A stretch of DNA of 64,000 bases, from assembly GCF_900582625.1 (NCBI RefSeq), contig NZ_UTIQ01000001.1, forward strand, positions 248,001 to 312,000, written 5' to 3'. This stretch comes from Pseudomonas viridiflava. Its GTDB lineage: Bacteria; Pseudomonadota; Gammaproteobacteria; Pseudomonadales; Pseudomonadaceae. Below, piece by piece: positions 1 to 10,100 of this stretch. The translations under genes and the position numbers were made by a program. The notes under the pieces were generated by a model. The model was not told the origin of the DNA. It did no database searches and worked only from the letters and a program-made list of their open reading frames with translations. Position 1 is the first letter of the stretch. Each line of letters starts with the position of its first letter.

Positions 1-3000
1 TAGGACAGGTCGGTCAAGTCGTCGCTGAAGTCGCTGAAGTTGTAGCCCACGCCGGCTTTGAAGTGGTTGCCGAAGTGGCGATAAACGCCCACCAGCATGC
101 CGGTGCGGCTGTCTTCGGCGGCGAATTCGTCGCGGCGGCGGACTTCGGCCATCAGGTCCCATTTTTTCACGACGTGCCAGTCCACTCGCGCGGCGACTAA
201 TTGCCCGCGGCTGTCGAACCAGTCGGCAGACGTGTCGCGGCTCATGCGCAGTTCGCTCAGGCGGTAGGCGTATTTGCCGCCCACGCTCCAGCGTTCGGTC
301 AGGTCGTAGATGCCGTCGATGGCGAATACGTGGCTGCGCTGGGCGTAGTCTACGGACGTGCCGGTGGCGGTCGACACTTGGTCGGGCGGCGGCAGGTCGG
401 CCAGGTAGGTGTATTTGGTCAGCAGGTTGAGCTTGTCGTTAAACACCGGGCGGTAGGCGTAGCCCAGGGACGCTTCGACGAAGTCGCCGTTGAAGTAGTC
501 GCCACGGTCGGAGTTGCCGACAGAGAAGTCCAACTTGCCGATAAAGCGCCAGTCCGGGTTGACCTTGTAGCTGATGTTGTTGCGCATCAGCCACACGCTG
601 AGGTCTTGCACGTCGCTGCTGTCTTCGCGGTATTCCAGGCGGCTGGCGTAGCGCAAGTCGCCGTTGCTGTAGCCGACCTTGCCACCAATGGCGCGGCGTT
701 TCAGGGCGTAGTCGGTCTCTTCGTTGAAGGTGCCGAATTCGGTGGTTACGCCGTAGCTCCAGTGGTCGTCCGGGGCGAAGTCCAGGCCGTAGCCTTGAAT
801 CACGCCGGCCTGGTCGCCGTGTTGCACGCGCTGTTCGGCGTACACGCTGGTGGTGTCGGTCCAGCGCGAACGGGCGCCAGAGACGAACTGACCGGTACGA
901 CCGCTGCTGTCCAGGCCGCTGCGGCTGGCGAAACCGTCGTCGCTGCGGTCGCTGTCGAGTTGGTAGTTGAGGTAGACGTTGGTGCGGTCCGAGGCGTCGT
1001 AGCCCACGCCCGCTTTGGCGCCCAGGCCCAGGTTGCCGCCGGACAATTCGCCGTTCAACGAGGTGCGTTCGTTGAGGCGGTAGTCGCCGCCAACGCCGAG
1101 GCGGTTGTTGGCTTGACGGGTGCCGTCGCGGGTCAGCGTGCCTTGGCCAAAGCCGTACACCGACCAGTCTTCCTGGGCGTGGTATAGCGCTTGGAACAAG
1201 GCGTCGTTGCGCTCGCCTTCGTCGTAGTTGCCGTTGTCGTAGCCGGCGTAGGTGCCGGTGTACAGGTTGCGGTAGGCGCCGCCGTAGGTTTGCCGGTCGT
1301 TGCGCATGCCGCCGGACAGACGCCAGGCGTCGCTCAGGTCGTAGGCCAGTTGCGCTTCGGCGGCGCGGCGCGAACGGCCGCCGTCTTCTTCGGTTTCGTC
1401 GGCTTTTACCGTCACCTCGGTTTTGTCGTTGAGCGGCGCGGTGTAGCTACCGCCCACCTGATCGGTGGCCAGCTCGGACAAGCGCCCCGGTGCCGAGAAG
1501 CCGGCGTCGCGGTTTTCGAAGTAGAAGGTGCCGCGCCCTTCGGCGTCGTCGACCACGTCTTTGAGGTCGAACGCGGTCTCCACGCGGTTGGCGCGAGCGC
1601 GCGAGTCGGTGCCGGCCACTTGCTGACCAAAGCCGAAACCGCCGTCGTAGGAGAAGCGCTGGTCGAGGCTGTCGCCTTCGCTTTGGGCCGATTCCAGTTT
1701 CAGCCAGGTGCCTTCGCTGTGGCGCAGCAACAGGTCGCCGCCGCCAAGGGTCTGGTCTTCGCGGCCGGTCTGTTCTTGCATGCTGCCGGTTACGCCGACG
1801 CGCACGTTGTCGTTCACCCAGTAGGCGGCGCGACCACCGTAGGCGAGGTCGTCGAGCTGTTCCAGGCCCGGCGAGTATTCGTAGCCGACCACCAGGAACA
1901 CCGGGTTGCCGGACAGGCTGCCGCCGGAGCGAATCAGGGTGCTGCCATCGGCGGTGGCCGACAGCGGCTGGGTGAGAATTACCCGGCCTTGCAGCGCGTT
2001 CACGTCATAGTCGATGCCGGCGGAAAGGTCCTGGCTATGCAGCACCAGCCCGGAGTCTTTGTCGCGTACTTCGATGCGTACACGCTCGCTGCCTTCGGTG
2101 AGGTCTTGGTGACGGAGGTAGTACAACGAGCCACCGGTGCCACGGAAGTCTTCACGGGCCGAGGCGGTGCCGGGTTCGGCGGCGAAGCCCTCGATCTGCG
2201 CGCGGCGTTCGCCAAAAGCGGTGAAGGCGTCGTCGCGGTAGCGCACCTGCGCACCGTAGAGGCTGCGGTCGATCTGGGTCAGTTCGGTGTCGCGAATCTG
2301 CTCGCGGAAGTTACCCCACATGGCATGGGACTTCTCGTCCTCGACCTTGACGTAGAACTTGCCCCGGGTTGGCGCGTCTTCGATCAGCGTCGAGTCGTCG
2401 CCAAAGGTGGCCCAGCCTTTGTCCGAGTCGGAGGTCATGCGGCGCAGGAATTCGCGCGGGTCTTTGTCGTTGAAGTTGCTGAACAAGCTATCGGCGGGCG
2501 CCTCGCCGGTGTCGACGCTGCCGGTCACGGTGTATTTATCGTCCACCTTGCCTTTGGTGTAGAACGCCAGGCGGCCGTCGGCGTAGAGCTTGTCGTCGTA
2601 GTAGCGGTCTTCCTGAGTCACCACGCGCGCCGGGCCGCTGGTGTCTTGCTGGCCGACGGTGAAGTCGGCGATGGCCACGGTGAACCAGTCGTCTTGCGGC
2701 AGGCGCAGGTCGCGGCGGTAGATGCGGCCTTTGCCCTGGTCATCGAGCACGGCCACTTCCACGGTGTGCAAACCGCGCGGAATGATTTGCGCGCTGGCAA
2801 AGGTGCCGTTGCTGTCGACCGGCACCGGACGGCCCATGACGAACACGTGCTGGCCGTCTTTTACCTGCTTGCCGTTGAGCGTAACGGTGCCGCCGGCCAC
2901 TGGAATGTTGTGGCGCTGCAAACGGTTGCCGCCGTAGCCGGCCAACAGGTCGGCGGCCACGTCTTCGGGTTTTTCCTTGGGCAACTCGCCACGGCTTACG

Positions 3001-4169
3001 GCCAACAATTGCGTGCTGGTTTCGTCGAAACGACCGGTTTCGTCGTACACGCGCAGTTCGTAGTAAACGTGTTCCGGTGTGCCTTCGGGCGGCGTCCAGG
3101 TGCCGTTCAGTTCCGGGTCCAGAGCCACGGTCTCAAGCAGTTGCGCCTCGTCGAACAGGCGACGCTTGCCGAGAATGCGCACCTCGGCACGTTTGATCCA
3201 GTGCAGGTAGTTGCTGTAGCCGCTGAAGGTCATCGGCTCGCCAATACGTGCCACCCGTGCGCCAGACACCACGTTCAGGCGTGGCTTGGCCGACAGGTTG
3301 TCGAAGCGCACTTGCAGCAGGTCTTGCGCCAGGGCCACGTCGACGCAGCGCTGCGTGTCGGCGCTGCCGGGCTGGGTGCCGTCTTGCGGCTGGCCGTCGA
3401 CGCTGATGCTAAACGGCGTCATCGCGGCCGGTGCCACGCTGCCCGGCGCGCAGGCTTGCGGTTTGGCTGGGGTGCTGACCAGCGCTTCGTCGTACCAGAT
3501 TTCCACTTCCACACGGCGGTTCAAGGTCCAGGCTTGCGGGCTGTCGCCGGTGATCAACGGCTGAGTGGCGCCGCGGCTGTCGAGCTGAATCTGTTCGGGT
3601 TTGAGCTTCAGGCGCTCGCGGAAGACCTCGGCCACTTCACGGGCGCGCTGCAGGCCAAGGCCCTGGTTGTCCTGATAGATGGCCTGGCTGCGTTGCGACA
3701 GGTGCTGCGGGTCGGTGTGGCCGACCAGGCGCACGCGCAGGTTGCGTTTGCCGACCAGATGGTCGAGGTGTTTTTGCAGGGCGTCGCTGTCACGCTCTGG
3801 CACGGCCGAACGGCCCGAGGCGAAACGCACTACCGGCAACCCTTCACGGAGCACCACGGCGCTGACGGTTTCGTCGCTGACGTTTACCACCTGATCGCGG
3901 TCGCCCAGGGCGCCGTCGAGTTGCCAAAGAATCAGTTTCTCGCGCGGCAATTCGCGCTCGGCGTTGGCCGGCAGTGCCGGCAAACCGCCCGGTGTGAACG
4001 GCCGGCTTTGCAGCAGCGATTCATCTTCCATCGCCCCGCGCGGCCCGTGCAGGCCGCAGCCTTTGTTCAGGGCACATTGTTTGCCATCCACTTGCTCGGC
4101 CACGGCCAGCGCCAAGGGGTTCAGGGTCAAGGCGGCGATGCCGCATACCCACAATTTACGCATGCTCAT
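1..4169 (-). CDS. OmpA-domain outer-membrane beta-barrel protein (3' end cut by window)
   Basis: About 1389 residues are visible and the C-terminus runs off the window start. The N-terminus MSMRKLWVCGIAALTLNPLALA looks like a Sec signal peptide. An OmpA-like peptidoglycan-binding segment lies at about residues 110-215, with VRLVGHTDPQHLS near its middle and NRRVEVEIW at its end. From about residue 560 onward the protein alternates aromatic and polar residues with many Tyr, Asp, Arg and Gly (for example VGYEYSPGLEQLDD, VRVGVTGSMQEQ), as in an outer-membrane beta-barrel. The start ATG at 4169 overlaps the upstream DUF11 gene's stop (ATGA), so the two are probably translationally coupled. Inference: it is the outer-membrane partner or anchor of the upstream giant protein. 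The substrate, if any, is unknown. The long plus-strand reading frames here are antisense shadows. Confidence 0.8.
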   Translation of the reverse strand, partial: MSMRKLWVCGIAALTLNPLALAVAEQVDGKQCALNKGCGLHGPRGAMEDESLLQSRPFTPGGLPALPANAERELPREKLILWQLDGALGDRDQVVNVSDETVSAVVLREGLPVVRFASGRSAVPERDSDALQKHLDHLVGKRNLRVRLVGHTDPQHLSQRSQAIYQDNQGLGLQRAREVAEVFRERLKLKPEQIQLDSRGATQPLITGDSPQAWTLNRRVEVEIWYDEALVSTPAKPQACAPGSVAPAAMTPFSISVDGQPQDGTQPGSADTQRCVDVALAQDLLQVRFDNLSAKPRLNVVSGARVARIGEPMTFSGYSNYLHWIKRAEVRILGKRRLFDEAQLLETVALDPELNGTWTPPEGTPEHVYYELRVYDETGRFDETSTQLLAVSRGELPKEKPEDVAADLLAGYGGNRLQRHNIPVAGGTVTLNGKQVKDGQHVFVMGRPVPVDSNGTFASAQIIPRGLHTVEVAVLDDQGKGRIYRRDLRLPQDDWFTVAIADFTVGQQDTSGPARVVTQEDRYYDDKLYADGRLAFYTKGKVDDKYTVTGSVDTGEAPADSLFSNFNDKDPREFLRRMTSDSDKGWATFGDDSTLIEDAPTRGKFYVKVEDEKSHAMWGNFREQIRDTELTQIDRSLYGAQVRYRDDAFTAFGERRAQIEGFAAEPGTASAREDFRGTGGSLYYLRHQDLTEGSERVRIEVRDKDSGLVLHSQDLSAGIDYDVNALQGRVILTQPLSATADGSTLIRSGGSLSGNPVFLVVGYEYSPGLEQLDDLAYGGRAAYWVNDNVRVGVTGSMQEQTGREDQTLGGGDLLLRHSEGTWLKLESAQSEGDSLDQRFSYDGGFGFGQQVAGTDSRARANRVETAFDLKDVVDDAEGRGTFYFENRDAGFSAPGRLSELATDQVGGSYTAPLNDKTEVTVKADETEEDGGRSRRAAEAQLAYDLSDAWRLSGGMRNDRQTYGGAYRNLYTGTYAGYDNGNYDEGERNDALFQALYHAQEDWSVYGFGQGTLTRDGTRQANNRLGVGGDYRLNERTSLNGELSGGNLGLGAKAGVGYDASDRTNVYLNYQLDSDRSDDGFASRSGLDSSGRTGQFVSGARSRWTDTTSVYAEQRVQHGDQAGVIQGYGLDFAPDDHWSYGVTTEFGTFNEETDYALKRRAIGGKVGYSNGDLRYASRLEYREDSSDVQDLSVWLMRNNISYKVNPDWRFIGKLDFSVGNSDRGDYFNGDFVEASLGYAYRPVFNDKLNLLTKYTYLADLPPPDQVSTATGTSVDYAQRSHVFAIDGIYDLTERWSVGGKYAYRLSELRMSRDTSADWFDSRGQLVAARVDWHVVKKWDLMAEVRRRDEFAAEDSRTGMLVGVYRHFGNHFKAGVGYNFSDFSDDLTDLS

Positions 4170-7100
4170 CGGATCACCTCCACGCTATCAGTCGCCGGTA
4201 CGATTTCTTCCTCCAGTTGCAGGTCGTAGCAGCAGTCGTGGGGCTCCCAATGGGCTTTGATCCAGTCCTTCACATAGTCGACACGGGCACGGGCATCGCT
4301 CACTTCACCATCTACCGGCATGCGGTAGGCGATACGCAGAATCGAGGGCTGTGCGTACAGCAATGGCAGTACTTCATCGAGCCGCGCCAGGTATTGCGCG
4401 GTCAGTTTGTTGCTGGCGTCAAAGGCCTCGCTGTTGAGGTCCAGACGCACCACGCGGTGCACGCTGGCGCCGAAGTTGGCTTTCACCAGACGGCCCTGGG
4501 TCATGCGCACTACACGCGGGTTTTCAGTGGTGATGCGGTAGCCGGTTGGCAGGGTGCGTTCGTCCACTTTGAGGATGAAGTTGCTGCCACGCATTTCGCT
4601 CGGCACGTCGGCGCAGGCGATGTGGTAACGGCCGTACTCATCAGTGGTAATCAGCCAGCCTTTCGGGGTGGCCAGGCGCACGCCAGGAATGCCGGGCTCG
4701 CCTTCGTCCTGGTAGCCGTTGCGGTTTTTGTCGTCGAACACTTTGCCGATCAGGTCGGAGCAGTCGAACGTCGGGTCGGCCACCACGCGCACGCTGGCGG
4801 TGGCGACGTTGGATACCCGGGCGTTGGCCGACAGGTTCAAGGCCCACGTCTGGTTTACGTATTCGTTGAAGCCCACGCCGGAACCGACCACCAACAGCAC
4901 CTTGATGGTCACCACCTGGCCGCCGTTGAGGGTGCGCGCCGGCCAGCGCAGGCGTCGCCCTTCCACTTCTGGTTCAGTCGGAACGCCGTCCACTTGTGCG
5001 GAGTTTTTGATGTATTTGAAGCCCGGCGGAATCTGGTCTTCGATGGCGATGTTGGCCAGCGCGCTGGACAGCGTGTTACGCGCGGTCAGCACATAGGGCA
5101 CCAGCTCGCCACGGCTGACGTTCACTTTTGGCGTGTTCTTGGTCATCACAATGGCGCCGCCCAGAATCGGGTCGAGCGGAATGTGGTTGTTGATCACGTC
5201 ATCGGAACTGCCGCTCAGGCGGAAGGCCAGGTAGTACTGGGTGGTGCCGCTGCCCACCGGCAGGCCGGCGGCCGAGGCCGGGCATGCGGCCGGGTTGTGG
5301 GCAGGAATGCCGGGGCCGGGGGCCGTGGCGCCGTTTTGTACCAGCGTCGGCGCGCCGTTGTTGGTGGCGACCAGCGTGGCCTGGCAGCTCGGAATCAATG
5401 CCGAAGGCTGCTGCAGGTAGCCCGCCGGTGGCGTTACCTCCAGTTGGTAGTTACCGGCCGGGGCGGCTGGCGTCAGGAAGAACTGGTAGAAGCCGTCGCT
5501 GCCGGTGCTCTGCACGGCGCTGGCGTTGCCGCCCACCAAGTGCACGGTCGGGTTGAAGCCGCTCGGGCCGACGATGCGCACCACGGCGCCGCCGACCGGT
5601 TCGCGGGTCACGGCGTCGTAGACCACGCCGGACGGATCGACCGGCAGGTTCTGTTCAATGATTTGCGCGCCGCCCGTTACCACGATATCGATGGTGCGGT
5701 TGGCCGGGTTCACCGTGCCGTTCACCGCGCCGTTCGGGTCTTGCGCCACCGGCGTGCCATACGGCGCGCGGCTCACGGGGTGGAAGAACGACAGGCTGTA
5801 GGCGCCCGGCAACAGGGTGAGTTGGTAGGAGCCGTCGTTGGCTGTGGTCGCGGTGGCGAGCACCTGACCGCCAGCGTTGCGCGCCTCTACCAGCCAGCCT
5901 TCAAGGCCACGCTCGTTGGCGTTTTGCTGCTCGTCGCGGCTCACCGATTCAAACCACACCTTGCCCGATACGCTGGCACTGGTGGCCGCGCCGTCGCGCT
6001 CGCCGAACAGGTAGCCGAGCACATCGGCGCCGTTGATTTGCACGGCGCTGATGGCATCGCTGCCCACGCCGCCAGGCGCACCACCGCCGCTGCCGGCGGT
6101 GTCGCGGCCATCCTGATAGGCCGCAGGTTGGGTTTCGTTGACGCGGTAGGTGCCGTTGGGCAAACCGTCGAAGTGATAGGTGCCATCGGCCGCCGTCACG
6201 GTGGTGCAGGCGCTCAGGGGCAGCAGGGTGCCGCAAATAGCGGTGCCGTCTGCGGTGGTGCCGCTGAGGGTGACGGTCACGCCGGGAATGCCCTGCTCGT
6301 CCGGCTCGCGGCTGCCGTTGTCGTTGTTGTCCAGGTACACCAGACCCGACAAGCTGAAGCCGGTTTCGGCGAAGTCGTACGCGGTGCCGTCTTCATCGGG
6401 CGCCACCACAATGGCGCTGATGCGGTCGCTGCCGCCGGGGTTGTTGGTCGCGGTGCCGCCCAGGCTGCCGGCGTGTTCGCGGCCGTCGGCAAAGGCGTTC
6501 AGCGGCGCGCTGTTGTTGGCTTGCTGGGTCAGGGTGTAGCCGCTGGCATCGCTGGCCGGCAGGGTGAACAGGTAGGCGCCGGTGGCATCGGTTTGTACGG
6601 TGCAGGTGGTTTGCACGGTGCACACGTCTACGCCATTCAGGGTGTTGCCAGACAGGGTGATGCTCACGCCCTGAATGCCCTTCTCGCCCGCCTCGCAAAT
6701 GCCGTTGTCATTAGCGTCTACGCACACACGGCCAGCCAGGCTGGCGCTGACCAATTCGCCGAACAGGTAACCCGTGGCGGCTTCTTCGCGGCCCAGGGCG
6801 ATGGCGCGCACTTCGTCGGTGCTGCCGGTCTGCACATGGGTGCCGCCGGCGGTGCCAACGGTGTCACGACCATCGAAGTAGCCGGTGGGCAGCACTTCGG
6901 TGACGGTGTAACCAGCGGCGTCCGCCGAGTTGAGGTTGTCGAAAATGAAGCTGCCGTTGGCGATGGTTTGTACGGTCACGTCGACGGCGTTGCCGTAGGC
7001 GTCGTTACCGGTCAGTCGCACGGCCGCGTTGGGGATCGGGTTTTCACCGGCACCAAAGGCGCCGTCGTTGTTGCCGTCGACAAACACGGTGCCGGCGATG

Positions 7101-10100
7101 CTGGACTTGATCACCCGCACGGTGCCGCAGGCGCTGACGTTGTTGCCCGAAACCGGGTCGATCTGGTCGGTGGTGGCGGTGGCGCAAGTTTGCGCGGTGC
7201 CGCCGGTGGGGTAGCTGATAAAGCGAACGGGCGCGGTGACGATGGGTTTGGCGCCCGCTGTCACGGTGCCGAAATTGCACGCCAGGGCCTGGCCGGTGAC
7301 GGTGCAGGTGCCGCTGGTGTTATCGACGGTGTTGGTCCAAGTCACCGGCGAGCCGCTGATGTATTCCATCTCGGACGGCAGCGTGCTGCTGAGGTCGGTT
7401 TGCCCGGAGGTGCCCGGCCCGTTGTTGTCCACTTCGAAACGCCAGTTGAACGGCTCGCGCACCTCCACCGGGCCTTGGTTCGGCACGGTGATGGCGATGT
7501 CGGAACGCACGCGGATGGTGGTGGTTTCGGTGTCGGCGTCGTCGGCCGGGTTGGTGTCGTTTTCGTTGGTGAACACTTCGGCGCGGGTGCTGACGGTGTA
7601 GCCGCTGGTGTCCGGAATGGTCAGGGCGCGGAACGTCAGGTAGCGCGAAATGCTGGCGCCAGTGGCCAGTTGCGCATCGCTGCCGGTGAATACGCAGTTC
7701 ACGGTCATGGTCGCCGGGCCGGTGACGCTGCTGCCCACTTGGTCGCAGATGCCCAGGTCGGCGCCGCCCGCTGCCGTGGCGATGCCGTTGAAGCGCATGG
7801 TTTTGCCGGCCGGTGGCGTCATGGCGTAGCTGAAGCGCAAACCGGTGGCCAGCGACGGGCCCTGGTTGGTGATGCGCGCCAGGTAGTCGATGTCGTTGTT
7901 GGCGTTGTTGCCGCCGCTGGTGGGGTCAAAACCCAGCGGGTCGGGGCCGGCTGGCGCGTTGTCGTTGGTGACGATCAACACGTTAAGCGCGGCGTTGCTC
8001 ACGGTCAGGCTGGCGGTGGCGAAGTTGCCTTGTGTGCCACGGGTGACCGAGGCGTCGGTGCCGATGTCGCCGGTTACGCCGGTCAGGTCTTCAGCGGTGG
8101 TGGTGCTGTATACGCGCGCCTGGTTGGTCAGCGTCGCGCTGCCTTGCGAACCGCTTTGCCAGTTGGGGCGAACCACCACGCTGATGGTGCGTTGCTCGCC
8201 CGCTGGCAAGGTGAAGTTGCTGCACGTAAGCGTTTGCGTGCCGGCGTTGCTGTACGAGGTGTTGGCAGTCAGGCCGGAACAGGTGCCGCCGCCCGTGGCG
8301 CTGGCAGAAATAAAGGTGAAGCCCGGCGCGCCGTTGCCAATCAGGAAGTCATCTTTGACCACCACGTTCTGCGCGGTGCTTGGGCCGACGTTGCGGAAGG
8401 TCAGGGTGTAGGTAGCGTTGGTGCCCGCTTCCAACGTGGTAGGCGTTACCACTTTGGACACCATGTTGAGGTCGGCAATCGGCTGAATGCGCACATCCAC
8501 CGAGGCTACGTTGTTGCTGCGGTCCGGATCGCCCTGGCTGGTGGAATACACCGAAGCCTGGTTGGTGAAGTCGCCGTCGTTAAGGGCGCGAGCCATGGGG
8601 ATGCTGACGGTAACGGTGTCGCCGGTTTTCAGCACGCCGCCGTTCTGGTCACAGCTGACCAGGCCGCTGCCGTTTACGGCGCAGGCAAAGGTGGCGGTCG
8701 AACCGTTGGTGTTGCTGACCACTGAAGTGACGGTGCCCACCACCGTGCCGGTGCGGTAGGCCGGCAGTTGGTCGCGCACTTGCAGGTCAACGGCGTCGAT
8801 GGGGTTGCTGTTGCTGTCGCCCAGGTTGCGCACCACCAAGCTGTAGGTCAGTGCGTTTTCGGTGTTGAGCAAGGTGACGCGGTTGCCCGGCGCCGTGGTG
8901 GTGTTGGACGGCGTGGTTACCGACTTGGCGATGGCCAGGTCCACCGATGCAGTGGCCGCCGTGGCGGTGACCGACGCGGAAATCACGCCGATGCTGTTCC
9001 ATTGGCCGGGATGGGCGATGGTGGCGGAGTTGCTCAGCACGCCGGCCTGTTCGGCGCGGGTGATGATCACCAGTGGGTTGTTGTCGGCGTTGCGCACAGG
9101 AATCGGCGCGGTGTTGGTACAGGCCACCGAGGTACGGCCCGCGCTCGGCACGCCCGGTTGCGCGGTGCAATTCCAGGGGCCGCTGGCGCTGACGAAGGTT
9201 TCCTGGTTGTCGTTGAGCACGTCGGTCAGCGTCACGCTGCCGGTTTGCGCCGCGTACGGACCCTGCACGTTGGTCACGCGCAAGGTGCTGGTCATGTTGG
9301 TGCCGATGGCTACCGGGTTCGGGGCTTTGGTTTTGGTGAAGGCCAAGTCCACAGCGTTGTCGGGGCTGACCAGCAGCGGACGGGTGGCCGTGTTGTTGCT
9401 CGGCAGCGGATCAACCGGGCCGGCCGCGCCGCCGGTGATCACCGCGCGGTTGTCGTTCGGGCCGCTGTAAGACGTCGGCGTGGCGTCGTTCGGCGCGGTG
9501 GCCGTTACGGTAATGGTGTTGCTGCGCCCGCTGGCGTAGCTGCCGGCGAACGGGCAAGTCAGCAGTTGTCCGCTCCAGCTACAGGCGCCCCACCCTGCCC
9601 CGCTCGGCGTGGCCGTGCCAGGCGTGAAACCGGCCGGCAGTTGGAAGGTGACGTTAAGGCCATCGGTGGCTGGGCTCGGGCCGGCGTTAACGGCGGTGAG
9701 CACGTAGGTCACGGTTTCGCCAGGTTCCACAGGCGATGGCGATGGCACGGCCTGGGTGATTTGCAGATCGGCGCCGGGGCTGACGCTGACGCTGGCACCG
9801 CTGCTGTTGTTGCTGCCGTTCGGGTCGGCGGTCGCCGAGGTGGTGGTGCCGCTAACGGACACGTTGCCGCTGGTGACCGAGTTGGACAGGCGCGTGACAA
9901 TCGACAGCGGCGGGTAGTTGCCGCCCGACGCCAGACTCAGCGGCCGCAAGCAACTCACCACTTGGCCGTTGATGGCGCAGCCCCAGCCGCTGCCCGAGGC
10001 GGACTGGTAAGTCAGCGTGGCCGGCAAGGTGGTGGTGAAGGTCTGGTTAGTGGCGGCGTCGGGGCCGGCGTTGCCGCCGTTGACGGTCCAGGTGATGTCG

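Noticed and set aside
1191..4229. A 1012-residue plus-strand open frame antisense to the barrel gene
   Set aside because: Composition is Gly/Val/Ala/Gln-rich without family motifs. The minus strand reads a clear signal peptide, OmpA domain and barrel. Long antisense frames are expected at this GC content.
4217..8725. A 1502-residue plus-strand frame over the DUF11 gene (also 8768-10687 and 11360-13516)
   Set aside because: Low-complexity Gly/Ala/Val/His/Arg sequence with no recognisable domain; the minus strand carries well-defined DUF11, SdrD B-like and TonB-receptor motifs.
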